Positions 8,259 to 18,434 of a DNA stretch of 64,000 nucleotides are shown in pieces. The stretch comes from an uncultured bacterium (GTDB lineage Bacteria; Bacillota; Clostridia; Christensenellales; HGM11417): assembly GCA_905215695.1 (NCBI GenBank), contig CAJMQN010000003.1, positions 62,001 through 126,000 of the forward strand, written 5' to 3'. How positions within the stretch are numbered: position 1 is the stretch's first letter; each line of letters begins with the position of its first letter. The translations under genes were made by a program, and so were the position numbers. The notes beneath the pieces were generated by a model. The model ran no database searches and was not told the DNA's origin. It was given only the letters and a program-made list of their open reading frames with translations.

Positions 8259-8858
8259 TCAATAGCCGAAACTGCCATCTACAATCAATACGTGGACATT
8301 GGTCGCAGAGCAGGGGTGGGAGAGAATCAGGGTCGCTTTGCACATCTTTTCGGCGAGGTTTTTACAGGTACCACACTTGCCGTAGGCGCAGAGCGTCTTT
8401 TTGCCGAGTCTGCGGGCGTTGGGGGGACATGCCTCCTCCTTGATGCGCTTGAGCGCGGCGGGAATATCCGGGACAATCTTGTTCGTACCCAAAACAAAAA
8501 TGACGTTGGGTACGCCGTAAATCATGTTCGCGATACGGTTGCCTCTGCCGTCGATGTTGACAAATTCGCCCTCTTCGGTGAGCGCGTTCGTCGAGGTGAG
8601 GTAATAGTTGACGTTTCGGTTTTCCCGGCAGATGGTCTCGTACTCCTTGTCGCAGGTCGAGGGATTGTTGACCGCGTACCCGTCCGCGACGAGTCCCGCA
8701 AGCAGCCCGAGCTCCTTGAGCGTTTCGCTGCCGCCGGTGCCCACCGTCTCGCCCTTCGGGATGCGTTTTTCCACAAGAGCTTTGACCTCTTCCGGTTTGC
8801 AGAATTCCGCGGTAAAGCCGCGGTCCTTCAGATTTTCAAGTAAGGTTTCGATTGACAT
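8259..8858 (-). CDS. LUD-domain protein (lactate utilization type)
   Basis: 199-residue stand-alone LUD domain, the fold of LutB/LutC/YkgG proteins of lactate utilization. Visible features are the phosphate-loop-like GETVGTGGSETLKELGLL, NPSTCDKEYET, the central GRGNRIANMIYGVPNVIFVLG and a C-terminal Cys cluster CAYGKCGTCKNL...C...HPC. Firmicutes carry many short LUD proteins with unproven roles; without LutA/LutB partners I do not claim lactate oxidation. The ATG at 8858 has GGAGG 7 bases upstream; the longer frame starts inside the leader. First gene of the LUD-GDPD operon. Confidence 0.85.
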   Translation of the reverse strand: MSIETLLENLKDRGFTAEFCKPEEVKALVEKRIPKGETVGTGGSETLKELGLLAGLVADGYAVNNPSTCDKEYETICRENRNVNYYLTSTNALTEEGEFVNIDGRGNRIANMIYGVPNVIFVLGTNKIVPDIPAALKRIKEEACPPNARRLGKKTLCAYGKCGTCKNLAEKMCKATLILSHPCSATNVHVLIVDGSFGY

Positions 8859-8900
8859 GAGAATACCTCCGGGAAAAGTATACCTTTGGTGTGCTTTTTC

Positions 8901-8930
8901 TTCGAGACTCGAATGTGCACGCATGCGTGC
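8901..8930. promoter_or_regulatory. Two adjacent palindromes in the LUD leader
   Basis: TTCGAG-A-CTCGAA (8901-8913) and the perfect 14-mer GCACGCATGCGTGC (8917-8930) lie between the LUD promoter and its start. They could be repressor sites or RNA hairpins. Confidence 0.5.
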
Positions 8931-8949
8931 CCGCTCTCCTCTCAGAAAA

Positions 8950-8978
8950 AGTATATATTATTTTACGGCGGAAGGCAA
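8950..8978 (-). promoter_or_regulatory. SigA-type promoter of the LUD-GDPD operon
   Basis: TTGCCT, 17 bases, TATACT on the minus strand. The predicted leader to the ATG at 8858 is about 85 bases. Confidence 0.7.
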
Positions 8979-8987
8979 TAAAAATGA

Positions 8988-9016
8988 TTGCCAAGCGGCG
9001 TTTTTTTCAATATAAT
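8988..9016 (+). promoter_or_regulatory. SigA-type promoter of lepA-hemW
   Basis: TTGCCA, 17 bases, TATAAT. The -10 box ends only 7 bases before the lepA ATG at 9024, so transcription would start at or beside the initiation codon. Confidence 0.75.
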
Positions 9017-9023
9017 GAAAGCT

Positions 9024-10820
<1,797 letters not shown>

Positions 10821-11894
10821 ATGAGAGAATTCGGGATATATCTGCATATTCCCTTCTGCCGGAGCCGCTGTGATTACTGCGGCTTTCTCTCTTCCTGCGA
10901 CTTTTCGCGGGAGGAGGAGTATTTTGAAGGGCTGTGCGGGGAGATTGCGGCATCGCGGGAAAACGGAATCTGCGCGACGCTCTACGTCGGAGGGGGGACG
11001 CCTTCTTCGGTCAGTCCTGCCCGCCTTTCCCGCGCGGTCGGAGCGGTGCGGGAAAAGTTCCCCTTCTCCGAGGGCGGGGAGCGCACGGTGGAATGCAATC
11101 CCGACAGCTTTGACCGGACGCGGGCGGCGGCGTATGCGGAAATGGGATTCAATCGGGTTTCCCTCGGGGTGCAGAGCTTTTCGAATCGCCTGCTTGCGGG
11201 GGTGGGGCGGCGGCACGACGCGGAAACCGCGATGCGTGCGGCGGAGCTTGCGCTCGAGTTCTTCGGAAACGCGAGCGTCGATCTCATGCTCGGACTGCCC
11301 GGGCAGGGGGAGAGGGAAGTGCGCGAGGACCTTGCGCGCATTCGGGAACTTGGGATTCCGCACATCTCCGTGTACGGGCTGAAGGTCGAGGAGGGAACAC
11401 CTCTCTTTTCCCGGGGATATGCGCCGGACGAGGACCTGTGCGCGGACCTCTATGAGCTCTGTCTCGGCGAATTGGAGCGGGCGGGGCTCATGCGGTACGA
11501 GGTGTCCAACTTCGCCAAGCCCGGATTCGAGTCCCGGCACAATCTGCGGTACTGGAGAAGAGAGGACTATCTCGGGTTCGGCGCGGGGGCGCATTCCTGC
11601 GTAGGAAATCGCAGATTCTGGAACGGAGGATTGGACGAATTTCTGCGCGGGGAAGGGGGCGGCGAGGAGCGGCTCTCTCCCGAAGAGGTCGAGTACGAGA
11701 CGATCATTCTCGCGCTCCGCACCCGCGAAGGTCTCGAGAGGGGCGCGTTTGAGCGGAAATTCGGGTGCGATTTCGCGAAAAAGTACGCGGACGCGGTCAA
11801 GAAGTGCGGACGCTTTCTCGAAGTCACCGAGGAATTTGTGCGGGTGTCCCCCGAGGGGTTTTACCTGCTCAATTCTTTGCTCGTAAATTTTTAA
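10821..11894 (+). CDS. hemW: Heme chaperone HemW, radical SAM
   Basis: 357-residue HemN-like radical SAM protein. The [4Fe-4S] motif is CRSRCDYC (Cys13, Cys17, Cys20), followed by the YVGGGTPSS glycine motif, GVQSFSNRLL and GLPGQ. It lacks the N-terminal Cys extension of true coproporphyrinogen dehydrogenase HemN, so the heme-chaperone HemW is the better name; older annotations call it oxygen-independent coproporphyrinogen III oxidase. Its ATG directly abuts the lepA stop, so it depends on lepA translation. Confidence 0.9.
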   Translation: MREFGIYLHIPFCRSRCDYCGFLSSCDFSREEEYFEGLCGEIAASRENGICATLYVGGGTPSSVSPARLSRAVGAVREKFPFSEGGERTVECNPDSFDRTRAAAYAEMGFNRVSLGVQSFSNRLLAGVGRRHDAETAMRAAELALEFFGNASVDLMLGLPGQGEREVREDLARIRELGIPHISVYGLKVEEGTPLFSRGYAPDEDLCADLYELCLGELERAGLMRYEVSNFAKPGFESRHNLRYWRREDYLGFGAGAHSCVGNRRFWNGGLDEFLRGEGGGEERLSPEEVEYETIILALRTREGLERGAFERKFGCDFAKKYADAVKKCGRFLEVTEEFVRVSPEGFYLLNSLLVNF

Positions 11895-11914
11895 GATTGC
11901 ATGTTTAAAATCGG

Positions 11915-11943
11915 TTGACAAACATTATAATAAGTAATAGAAT
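11915..11943 (+). promoter_or_regulatory. SigA-type promoter of the heat-shock operon
   Basis: TTGACA, 17 bases, TAGAAT, just ahead of the CIRCE element. Confidence 0.9.
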
Positions 11944-11947
11944 AATC

Positions 11948-11974
11948 TTGGCACTCTGGGAGAGTGAGTGCTAA
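11948..11974 (+). promoter_or_regulatory. CIRCE operator (HrcA binding site)
   Basis: TTGGCACTC, 9 bases, GAGTGCTAA: one mismatch to the consensus TTAGCACTC-N9-GAGTGCTAA. It starts 4 bases after the -10 box, at the transcription start, so HrcA binding should block the operon until heat shock. Confidence 0.97.
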
Positions 11975-12011
11975 CACTTGAAAGTAAGGATTGCCAGACG
12001 GAGAGAGGGAT

Positions 12012-13046
12012 ATGGATCTTTCGGAGAGAAAAAAGAAAATCCTACAGGTCGTGGTCGATGAGTATATCGTGGACGGCGAACCCATTTCGAGCAAGGCGAT
12101 TCACGAAAAGCACTTGACCGAGCTTTCGAGCGCGACCATTCGGAGCGAACTCTCCCAACTCGAGGAACTCGGCTATCTCGGACACCCGCACACTTCCGCG
12201 GGAAGAGTGCCGCTCTCCAAGGCTTACCGTTTCTATATCGAAAAGCTCATGCAGAACGGTACGCTCAACGAGAAGGAAATCGACTACATCGAGAGTAATT
12301 TCAGGAGCGGGATTACCGAGGCGGATTCCCTCGTCAAGAGCGCCGCGAAGGTCATTTCCGAGCTCACCGAGTACCCGGCGGTCTCCAAGCTCTCGAGCGC
12401 CGAGGAGAGGATCGAGAACCTCAAACTCGTCTCACTCAAGGCGAACACCGTGCTGTTGATTATTCTGACGGAGAACAGCGTTTTAAAGGACAGCATTCTC
12501 TATACAAAGGGGATTTCCGAACAGTATCTCGATACCGCGGCGACCATTTTGCGGGAGCTCTTCGTGGGCAGAACGCTCGCGGAGGCGGCGTCCACGGGGG
12601 ACGCGGAGGTCGGGAAAAAGGTGGAGGATTACCGCGAACTCTTCGAGAGCGTGCTTGCCGTTCTGCGGGACTACGTTGTCGGCGAGGGCGAGAAGATTGC
12701 GCTCGAGGGCGGAACCAATATCTTCAAGTATTCGGAGTTCAACGACATCGAGGCGACCAAAAATTTTATATCCGTCATCTCGAACAAGAATACGCTTTCA
12801 AAGCTCCTCTCGGACAACGACAGCTCCATCGAGTTTGCCGTCAAAATCGGGAGAGAGGACGCGAGTGAGCTCCCGGACGACCTCGCGGTTGTTTCGGCGA
12901 GTTTCAACGTGCAGGGCAAATCCATGGAGGCGGGGGTCATCGGACCCGTGCGCATGGACTATAAAAAAGTTTTCGACGTCTTAAAGACCATCGAGGCGAC
13001 GCTTTTGAGCGTTGCCGGGGACAGGGACGAGGAGGAAAAGGAGTAG
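12012..13046 (+). CDS. hrcA: Heat-inducible transcription repressor HrcA
   Basis: 344-residue repressor of class I heat-shock genes that binds CIRCE. The N-terminal winged helix reads ERKKKILQVVVDEYIVDGEP with SSKAIHE and SSATIRSELSQLEELGYL, then HPHTSAGRVPLSKAYRFYI. The rest is the dimer/inserted domain with IEATLLSVAGD near the end. The ATG at 12012 has GAGAGAGGG upstream and matches the usual HrcA start. First gene of hrcA-grpE-dnaK-dnaJ and autoregulated through the CIRCE site just upstream. Confidence 0.97.
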   Translation: MDLSERKKKILQVVVDEYIVDGEPISSKAIHEKHLTELSSATIRSELSQLEELGYLGHPHTSAGRVPLSKAYRFYIEKLMQNGTLNEKEIDYIESNFRSGITEADSLVKSAAKVISELTEYPAVSKLSSAEERIENLKLVSLKANTVLLIILTENSVLKDSILYTKGISEQYLDTAATILRELFVGRTLAEAASTGDAEVGKKVEDYRELFESVLAVLRDYVVGEGEKIALEGGTNIFKYSEFNDIEATKNFISVISNKNTLSKLLSDNDSSIEFAVKIGREDASELPDDLAVVSASFNVQGKSMEAGVIGPVRMDYKKVFDVLKTIEATLLSVAGDRDEEEKE

Positions 13047-13048
13047 AA

Positions 13049-13684
13049 ATGGACGACAAAGAAAGGACAGCGGAGCAGACTTCGGAGGAGCGGACGGCGG
13101 AGGTCGTCGAGGAGCCGGCGAAAGCGGATTTTTCCAAGATGAACAAGTCCGAGCTAAAAGAGGTCTGCGAGGGGCTCGCAGAGGAGAACGAGGCGCTCAA
13201 AAAAGCGGCGGAGGACGCGAAGGCGGAAGCCGAACAGTCCAAGAAGGTCGCGCTCCAAGCGGCGGAGTTTCAGACCCTCTACACGAGGCTCAAAGGGGAT
13301 TTTGACAACTATCGGCGGCGCAATGCCGAAATCAACGAAAAGGCGAAGGAGGACGCGGCGGTTTCGCTCGCGGAAAAGCTCCTGCCCGTTCTGGACAATT
13401 TCGGAAGAGCGATTTCGTCCATTCACGACGAGAACATTCTCGTCGGCGTTCAGATGATTTTCGGGCAGCTTTCGGACGTTCTCGGCAATATGAACGTGAA
13501 AATGTACGAGAGCCTCGGAAAGGAGTTTGACCACAATCTGCACGACGCCGTGCTCATGCAGGACGCGGAGCCGGACAAGGTGGGAAAGGTCATCAACGTG
13601 ATTCAGGAAGGCTATATGTACGGGAACCGCGTCGTCCGCGCCGCAAAGGTGATTGTCGGCAAGGCTCCCGAAGAGGAAGCATAA
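13049..13684 (+). CDS. grpE: Nucleotide exchange factor GrpE
   Basis: 211-residue cochaperone that releases ADP from DnaK. An acidic, Glu-rich N-terminus (residues 1-30) leads into a long coiled coil (ENEALKKAAEDAKAEAEQSK) and the C-terminal beta domain (HDAVLMQDAEPDKVGKV, VIQEGYMYGNRVVRAAKV). Starts 2 bases after the hrcA stop behind AAGGAG. Confidence 0.96.
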   Translation: MDDKERTAEQTSEERTAEVVEEPAKADFSKMNKSELKEVCEGLAEENEALKKAAEDAKAEAEQSKKVALQAAEFQTLYTRLKGDFDNYRRRNAEINEKAKEDAAVSLAEKLLPVLDNFGRAISSIHDENILVGVQMIFGQLSDVLGNMNVKMYESLGKEFDHNLHDAVLMQDAEPDKVGKVINVIQEGYMYGNRVVRAAKVIVGKAPEEEA

Positions 13685-13715
13685 AAAAGTAAAAAATTTT
13701 CGGAGGAAATAGATT

Positions 13716-15521
13716 ATGTCTAAAATTATCGGTATCGATCTCGGCACCACCAACTCTTGCGTGGCGGTCATAGAGGGCACGGAGCCCGTTGTCATTCCCA
13801 ATCCCGAGGGCGCGCGCACCACGCCTTCCGTCGTGGGATTTCAAAAGAACGGGGAACGGCTCGTTGGTCAGGTCGCAAAGCGTCAGGCTGTCGTCAACCC
13901 CGACCGCACCGTCAGCTCCATCAAGCGCAAGATGGGAAGCGATTACAAGGTAAAAATCGACGACAAGTCCTACTCGCCGCAGGAGATTTCCGCGATGATT
14001 CTCGCCAAACTCAAGGCGGACGCGGAGAGCTATCTCGGCGAGAAGGTCACGCAGGCGGTCATCACGGTGCCCGCGTACTTTACGGACAGTCAGCGTCAGG
14101 CGACCAAGGACGCCGGACGAATCGCGGGACTCGACGTTCTGCGTATCATCAACGAGCCCACCGCGGCGGCGCTCGCTTACGGACTGGATAAGTCCGAGGG
14201 CGCGAACCACAAGGTTCTCATTTACGACCTCGGCGGCGGCACCTTCGACGTCTCCATTCTCGAAATCGGGGACGGCGTGTTCGAGGTTCTCGCGACGGCG
14301 GGCAACAACATGCTCGGCGGCGACGACTTTGACAAATGCCTCATCGACTATATGGTTGAGTCCTTCAAGACCTCGGACGGCGTGGATCTGTCCAAGGACA
14401 AGATGGCGATGCAGAGACTGAAAGAGGCGGCGGAGAAGGCAAAAATCGAGCTCTCCGGCATGAGTTCGACAAACGTCAATCTGCCCTTCATCACCGCGGA
14501 CGCCAACGGACCCAAACACCTTGACATTACTATCACGCGGCAGAAGTTCGACACCCTTACAGAGCACCTCGTCAAAGCGACGGAAGGTCCCATGAAACAG
14601 GCGCTCGCGGACGCGAAACTTTCGCCTGCGGACGTTGAAAAGGTCATCCTCGTGGGCGGCTCGACGAGAATTCCCGCCGTCGTGGAGATGGTCAAGAATA
14701 CCATGGGCAAGGAACCCTTCAAGGGCATCAACCCCGACGAGTGCGTCGCAATCGGCGCGGCGATTCAGGGCGGTGTGCTCGCGGGCGAGGTCAAGGACGT
14801 TCTGCTCCTCGACGTCACCCCGCTCTCCCTCGGCATCGAGACGCTCGGCGGCGTGTTCACCAAGCTCATTCCGAGAAATACCACCATCCCCGCGAAGAAG
14901 TCGCAGGTGTTCTCGACCGCGGCGGACAATCAGACTTCCGTAGATATTCACGTGTTGCAGGGCGAGCGCGAGTTTGCCTCGGCAAATAAGACGCTCGGCA
15001 GATTCCAACTGACGGGAATCGCTCCCGCGCCCCGCGGAATTCCGCAGATCGAAGTTACCTTCGACATCGACGCGAACGGCATCGTGCGCATCACCGCGCA
15101 GGACAAGGGCACGGGTAAGAGTCAGGATATGACCATTACTGCGTCCTCCAACCTCTCCGAAGAGGAAATCGACAAGGCGGTCAAGGACGCCGAGCAGTTC
15201 GCCGAAGAGGACAAGAAGAGAAAGGAGGTCGTGGACGCGAGAAACGAGCTCGACCACATGATCTTCTCCATTGAAAAGTTCATGAAGGAGTCCGGCGACA
15301 AGCTCTCCGAGGAGGAGAAGGCGAAGCTGAACGCCGAGATGGAGGACGCCAAGGGGCACATGAACTCGGAGGACGCCGAGGAGCTCCGCGCCGCGCTCAA
15401 GAAGCTGCAGGACGGAAGCGCAGACATCTTTACGAAGTTCTATCAGCAGGCGCAGGCGGAGGCACAGGCGCAGAATCCGAACCCGGGCAACCCCAACGAG
15501 TTTGACGGCTCCGCGCAGTAA
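13716..15521 (+). CDS. dnaK: Chaperone DnaK (Hsp70)
   Basis: 601-residue Hsp70. The ATPase domain opens with [14 protein letters not shown] (residues 4-17) and includes [26 protein letters not shown] and [11 protein letters not shown]; the substrate-binding domain follows the [14 protein letters not shown] linker; the helical lid runs from [13 protein letters not shown] to a Gln/Ala-rich tail. Slightly shorter than Bacillus DnaK (611). RBS GGAGG at good spacing. Cytoplasmic folding machine with GrpE and DnaJ. Confidence 0.98.
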   Translation: MSKIIGIDLGTTNSCVAVIEGTEPVVIPNPEGARTTPSVVGFQKNGERLVGQVAKRQAVVNPDRTVSSIKRKMGSDYKVKIDDKSYSPQEISAMILAKLKADAESYLGEKVTQAVITVPAYFTDSQRQATKDAGRIAGLDVLRIINEPTAAALAYGLDKSEGANHKVLIYDLGGGTFDVSILEIGDGVFEVLATAGNNMLGGDDFDKCLIDYMVESFKTSDGVDLSKDKMAMQRLKEAAEKAKIELSGMSSTNVNLPFITADANGPKHLDITITRQKFDTLTEHLVKATEGPMKQALADAKLSPADVEKVILVGGSTRIPAVVEMVKNTMGKEPFKGINPDECVAIGAAIQGGVLAGEVKDVLLLDVTPLSLGIETLGGVFTKLIPRNTTIPAKKSQVFSTAADNQTSVDIHVLQGEREFASANKTLGRFQLTGIAPAPRGIPQIEVTFDIDANGIVRITAQDKGTGKSQDMTITASSNLSEEEIDKAVKDAEQFAEEDKKRKEVVDARNELDHMIFSIEKFMKESGDKLSEEEKAKLNAEMEDAKGHMNSEDAEELRAALKKLQDGSADIFTKFYQQAQAEAQAQNPNPGNPNEFDGSAQ

Positions 15522-15561
15522 GCGCCGGGCGGAACGACCCTGAATTTTCGAGAGAATACAA

Positions 15562-16686
15562 ATGGCAAAACAAAACTTTTATGAGGTCCTCGGGGTCGAA
15601 AAGACGGCGACTGCGGACGAGATCAAGTCGAGTTACCGCAAACTTGCGAAGAAGTACCATCCCGACCTGAACCCCAACAACGACGCGGCGGCGCAGAAGT
15701 TCAAGGAGGTCAACGAGGCGTACGAGACTCTTTCCGACGAGGGGAAGCGCGCGCAGTACGACGCGGAACTCGAGGGAAGATTCGCCGGATTCGGCGGGTC
15801 GGGTTTCGACTTCTCGGGCGGCGGTTTCGGGGACGATATCATCAACAACATTTTCAATATGTTCACGGGCGGAGGCGCAAGGCAAGGCGCTTCCGCTCAA
15901 ACCCGTGGAAAGGACATCAGCATGAACCTCGTGCTGACCTTCGAGGAAGCCGTAAAGGGCACCAAAAAGGACATCAGCTTTAACAAGAACGAGGCGTGTT
16001 CCTCCTGCAAGGGCACGGGCGCGAAGGACGGAAAGGCGTTCGACAAGTGCCCCAAATGCAAGGGCACGGGAAAGATTCAGTACGTTTCGCAGTCCCTGTT
16101 CTCGCAGACCATCAACGTGCGTCCCTGCGACGCCTGCGGCGGTACGGGGAAAATCATCAAGGAGAAATGCCCGGACTGCGGCGGAAAGGGGTTCAACAGA
16201 AAACCCAAAAATCTTAAGGTAGATATTCCGGCGGGCGTGGACAACGACAACATCGTGCGCGTGCGCGGGGAGGGGGACGCCTGTCCCAACGGCGCGGGTC
16301 CGAACGGGGATCTGCTCCTCAATATCGCGGTGCGTCCGCACAAACTGCTCAAGCGGAAGGGGAACGACCTCTTCTGCGAGATTACGGTCTCCATGATGCA
16401 GGCGGTCACCGGCGGCAAGGTGGAGATTCCGTACATCGACGGGACGATTTCGCAGACTCTGCCCGAGGGCGTGCAGAGCGGGTATGTGCTCTACATACGC
16501 GGCAAGGGCGTTCGCTCGCGCGGCGTGACGGGGGACATGTACGTCACCGTCTCGGTGGAGACCCCGAAATCCCTCTCTTCCTCGCAGAAGGAGGCGCTCC
16601 GAAAGTTCTACGCGGAACTCGGAGACAAGAATACGCCCAAGACCAAGGCGTTTGAACAGTCCATGAACGAGGTCTATCGGAAATAG
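15562..16686 (+). CDS. dnaJ: Chaperone DnaJ (Hsp40)
   Basis: 374-residue class I J-protein. J domain residues 1-70 with HPD at 33-35; a Gly/Phe-rich linker (FAGFGGSGFDFSGGGFGDD); four zinc-finger repeats CSSCKGTG, CPKCKGTG, CDACGGTG and CPDCGGKG; then the C-terminal substrate-binding domains. It stimulates DnaK ATPase. Last gene of the CIRCE operon, followed by a terminator. Confidence 0.98.
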   Translation: MAKQNFYEVLGVEKTATADEIKSSYRKLAKKYHPDLNPNNDAAAQKFKEVNEAYETLSDEGKRAQYDAELEGRFAGFGGSGFDFSGGGFGDDIINNIFNMFTGGGARQGASAQTRGKDISMNLVLTFEEAVKGTKKDISFNKNEACSSCKGTGAKDGKAFDKCPKCKGTGKIQYVSQSLFSQTINVRPCDACGGTGKIIKEKCPDCGGKGFNRKPKNLKVDIPAGVDNDNIVRVRGEGDACPNGAGPNGDLLLNIAVRPHKLLKRKGNDLFCEITVSMMQAVTGGKVEIPYIDGTISQTLPEGVQSGYVLYIRGKGVRSRGVTGDMYVTVSVETPKSLSSSQKEALRKFYAELGDKNTPKTKAFEQSMNEVYRK

Positions 16687-16691
16687 AGAAG

Positions 16692-16726
16692 AGAAGCGCG
16701 TTTGTTTTGACGCGCTTTCTTTTTTG
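16692..16726 (+). terminator. Rho-independent terminator of the heat-shock operon
   Basis: AAGCGCG, loop TTTGTTTTGA, CGCGCTT followed by TCTTTTTT. The loop and 3' arm also hold the -35 box of the next promoter. Confidence 0.85.
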
Positions 16727-16735
16727 TGATAAAAT
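16707..16735 (+). promoter_or_regulatory. SigA-type promoter of prmA operon, inside the terminator
   Basis: TTGACG, 17 bases, TAAAAT. The -35 box is formed by the loop and descending arm of the dnaJ terminator. Confidence 0.7.
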
Positions 16736-16760
16736 GGAAGAAAAATGCGGAGCGTTCGAT

Positions 16761-17699
16761 ATGCAGTGGACGGAAATTACGATACATACGACAACGGAGG
16801 GAGCGGAACTTGTCGCGGATCTCTTTGACGAGTACCCGGGAGGCAACGGGGGCGTGGCAATCTGCGACCGCCGGGACGTTTTGCACCTCATCGAGGCGGG
16901 GAGGGTCTGGGACTACATCGACGATTCGCTCTGGAAAAACATGCCCGAAGTCGTGCTTGTCAAGGGGTTTGTGCCCGAGGAAAAGGAGTCGGAGGGAATC
17001 ACCGCGCTTCGGGAGAGGCTGGACGCGCTCGCGGCGCGGACGGAGATTCCGCTCGGGAGTCTTGAGATGTCCGCTCGGAAAATCGACGACCAAGACTGGT
17101 TCAATATCTGGAAAAAGCATTACCGCGCCATTCCAATCGGCGAGGTCGTCATTCTGCCCGTCTGGGAGCAGTACGGGGGGGATAAGACCGTGGTCAAGAT
17201 CGATCCCGGCATGGCGTTCGGCACGGGGGAGCACGAGACGACTTCGCTGTGCATCGAGATGATGCAGGCGGCGGGCGTCGCGGGAAAGTCCGTCATCGAC
17301 GTCGGGTGCGGGAGCGGAATTCTCGGAATCGCCGCGCACAAGCTCGGCGCGCGCTCGGCGTACCTCTGCGACATCGATCCCGTCGCCGTGGATTCGGCGA
17401 AAATCAACGCGAAACTCAATGACTGCGAGGGTGAAATCGACGTCGAGTGCCGGGACCTTCTGAAACAGAAGGACGTGCGCGCGGACGTCATTCTCATCAA
17501 TATCGTGGCGGACGTTCTGATCGCGCTCTCGGCGGATATCGGGGAACATCTCGAGCCGGGCGGTTCCATTATCCTCTCGGGAATCATCCATTCCCGGCTC
17601 GGGGACGTGGAAAAAGCTTATGCCGAAAAGGGTTTCCGCGTGGCAAAACACCTCGAAAAAGGGGAGTGGGACTGTATCCTGCTCCGTTCGGAGGCGTAG
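16761..17699 (+). CDS. prmA: Ribosomal protein L11 methyltransferase
   Basis: 312-residue SAM-dependent enzyme that trimethylates ribosomal protein L11. The N-terminal L11-recognition domain (MQWTEITIHTTTEGAELVA) is followed by the methyltransferase domain: PGMAFGTGEHETTSLC, the SAM site DVGCGSGILGIAAHKLGA and an NIVADVL active-site motif (family NPPF/NIVA variant). ATG at 16761 chosen because GGAG lies 8 bases upstream and the PrmA N-terminus begins there; ATG 16734 falls within the promoter. Leads prmA-rsmE-mtaB-HIT. Confidence 0.92.
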   Translation: MQWTEITIHTTTEGAELVADLFDEYPGGNGGVAICDRRDVLHLIEAGRVWDYIDDSLWKNMPEVVLVKGFVPEEKESEGITALRERLDALAARTEIPLGSLEMSARKIDDQDWFNIWKKHYRAIPIGEVVILPVWEQYGGDKTVVKIDPGMAFGTGEHETTSLCIEMMQAAGVAGKSVIDVGCGSGILGIAAHKLGARSAYLCDIDPVAVDSAKINAKLNDCEGEIDVECRDLLKQKDVRADVILINIVADVLIALSADIGEHLEPGGSIILSGIIHSRLGDVEKAYAEKGFRVAKHLEKGEWDCILLRSEA

Positions 17700-17702
17700 C
17701 GC

Positions 17703-18434
17703 ATGGGCTTGAAGCGTTACTTTGTAGAGGGGGAAATTCCGGAAAGATTCGAGATGTCCGGGAGTGAGTACAACCACCTCGCCAACGTCATGCGCGCGCG
17801 GGCGGGGCAGGAAGTCATCGTCTGCAACGGGGACGGCACGGACTGTCTCTGCCGCGTCGAGGAGATCGGCAGAAAGTCCGTTTCCCTTCGGGTGCTCTCC
17901 CGCGCCCGCAATCTCTGCGAGGCGGAGGCGGACGTGACGGCGTTCGTCGGTCTTCTGAAGGGGGACAACACCGAGCTCGAGGTGCAGAAACTCTCCGAAC
18001 TCGGCATTCGGCGGGTTGTGCCCTTTTTCTCCGAAAATACCGTCGCGAAGGCGGACGAAAAAAAGATCGAGCGGTTCAACCGCGTCGCGCTCGAGAGCGC
18101 GAAACAGTGCGGGCGGGCTTACGTCATGAAGGTGGAGCGCGCGATTCCCTTTGCCGAAATTTTCGGGCGGGAGTTCGACGCGCTCATCTATCTGTGCGAA
18201 TTCGAGAAAGAGAGAAGTCTCTCGGACGCGCTTGCGGGCGTTCCGAAGGGGAGCAGGGTCGGGTTTATCGTCGGGAGCGAAGGCGGTTTTACCCGGGCGG
18301 AGGCGGAGCTTGCCGAGCGCGCGGGCGCGCGTACCGCGTCGCTGGGCAGGAGGATTCTGCGCGCGGAGACCGCGGCGATTGCGGCGGGTGCGGTGGTCAT
18401 GTACGCGCTCGGGGAGATGGAGGCGGCGAAGTGA
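17703..18434 (+). CDS. rsmE: 16S rRNA (uracil1498-N3)-methyltransferase RsmE
   Basis: 243-residue SPOUT methyltransferase that makes m3U1498 in helix 44 of 16S rRNA. It has an N-terminal PUA-like RNA-binding part (RYFVEGEIPERFEMSGSEYN) and the C-terminal trefoil-knot SAM site (FIVGSEGGFTRAEAELAE, SLGRRILRAETA). It begins 3 bases after prmA and overlaps mtaB by 4 bases. The prmA-rsmE-mtaB order is conserved in Firmicutes. Confidence 0.95.
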   Translation: MGLKRYFVEGEIPERFEMSGSEYNHLANVMRARAGQEVIVCNGDGTDCLCRVEEIGRKSVSLRVLSRARNLCEAEADVTAFVGLLKGDNTELEVQKLSELGIRRVVPFFSENTVAKADEKKIERFNRVALESAKQCGRAYVMKVERAIPFAEIFGREFDALIYLCEFEKERSLSDALAGVPKGSRVGFIVGSEGGFTRAEAELAERAGARTASLGRRILRAETAAIAAGAVVMYALGEMEAAK

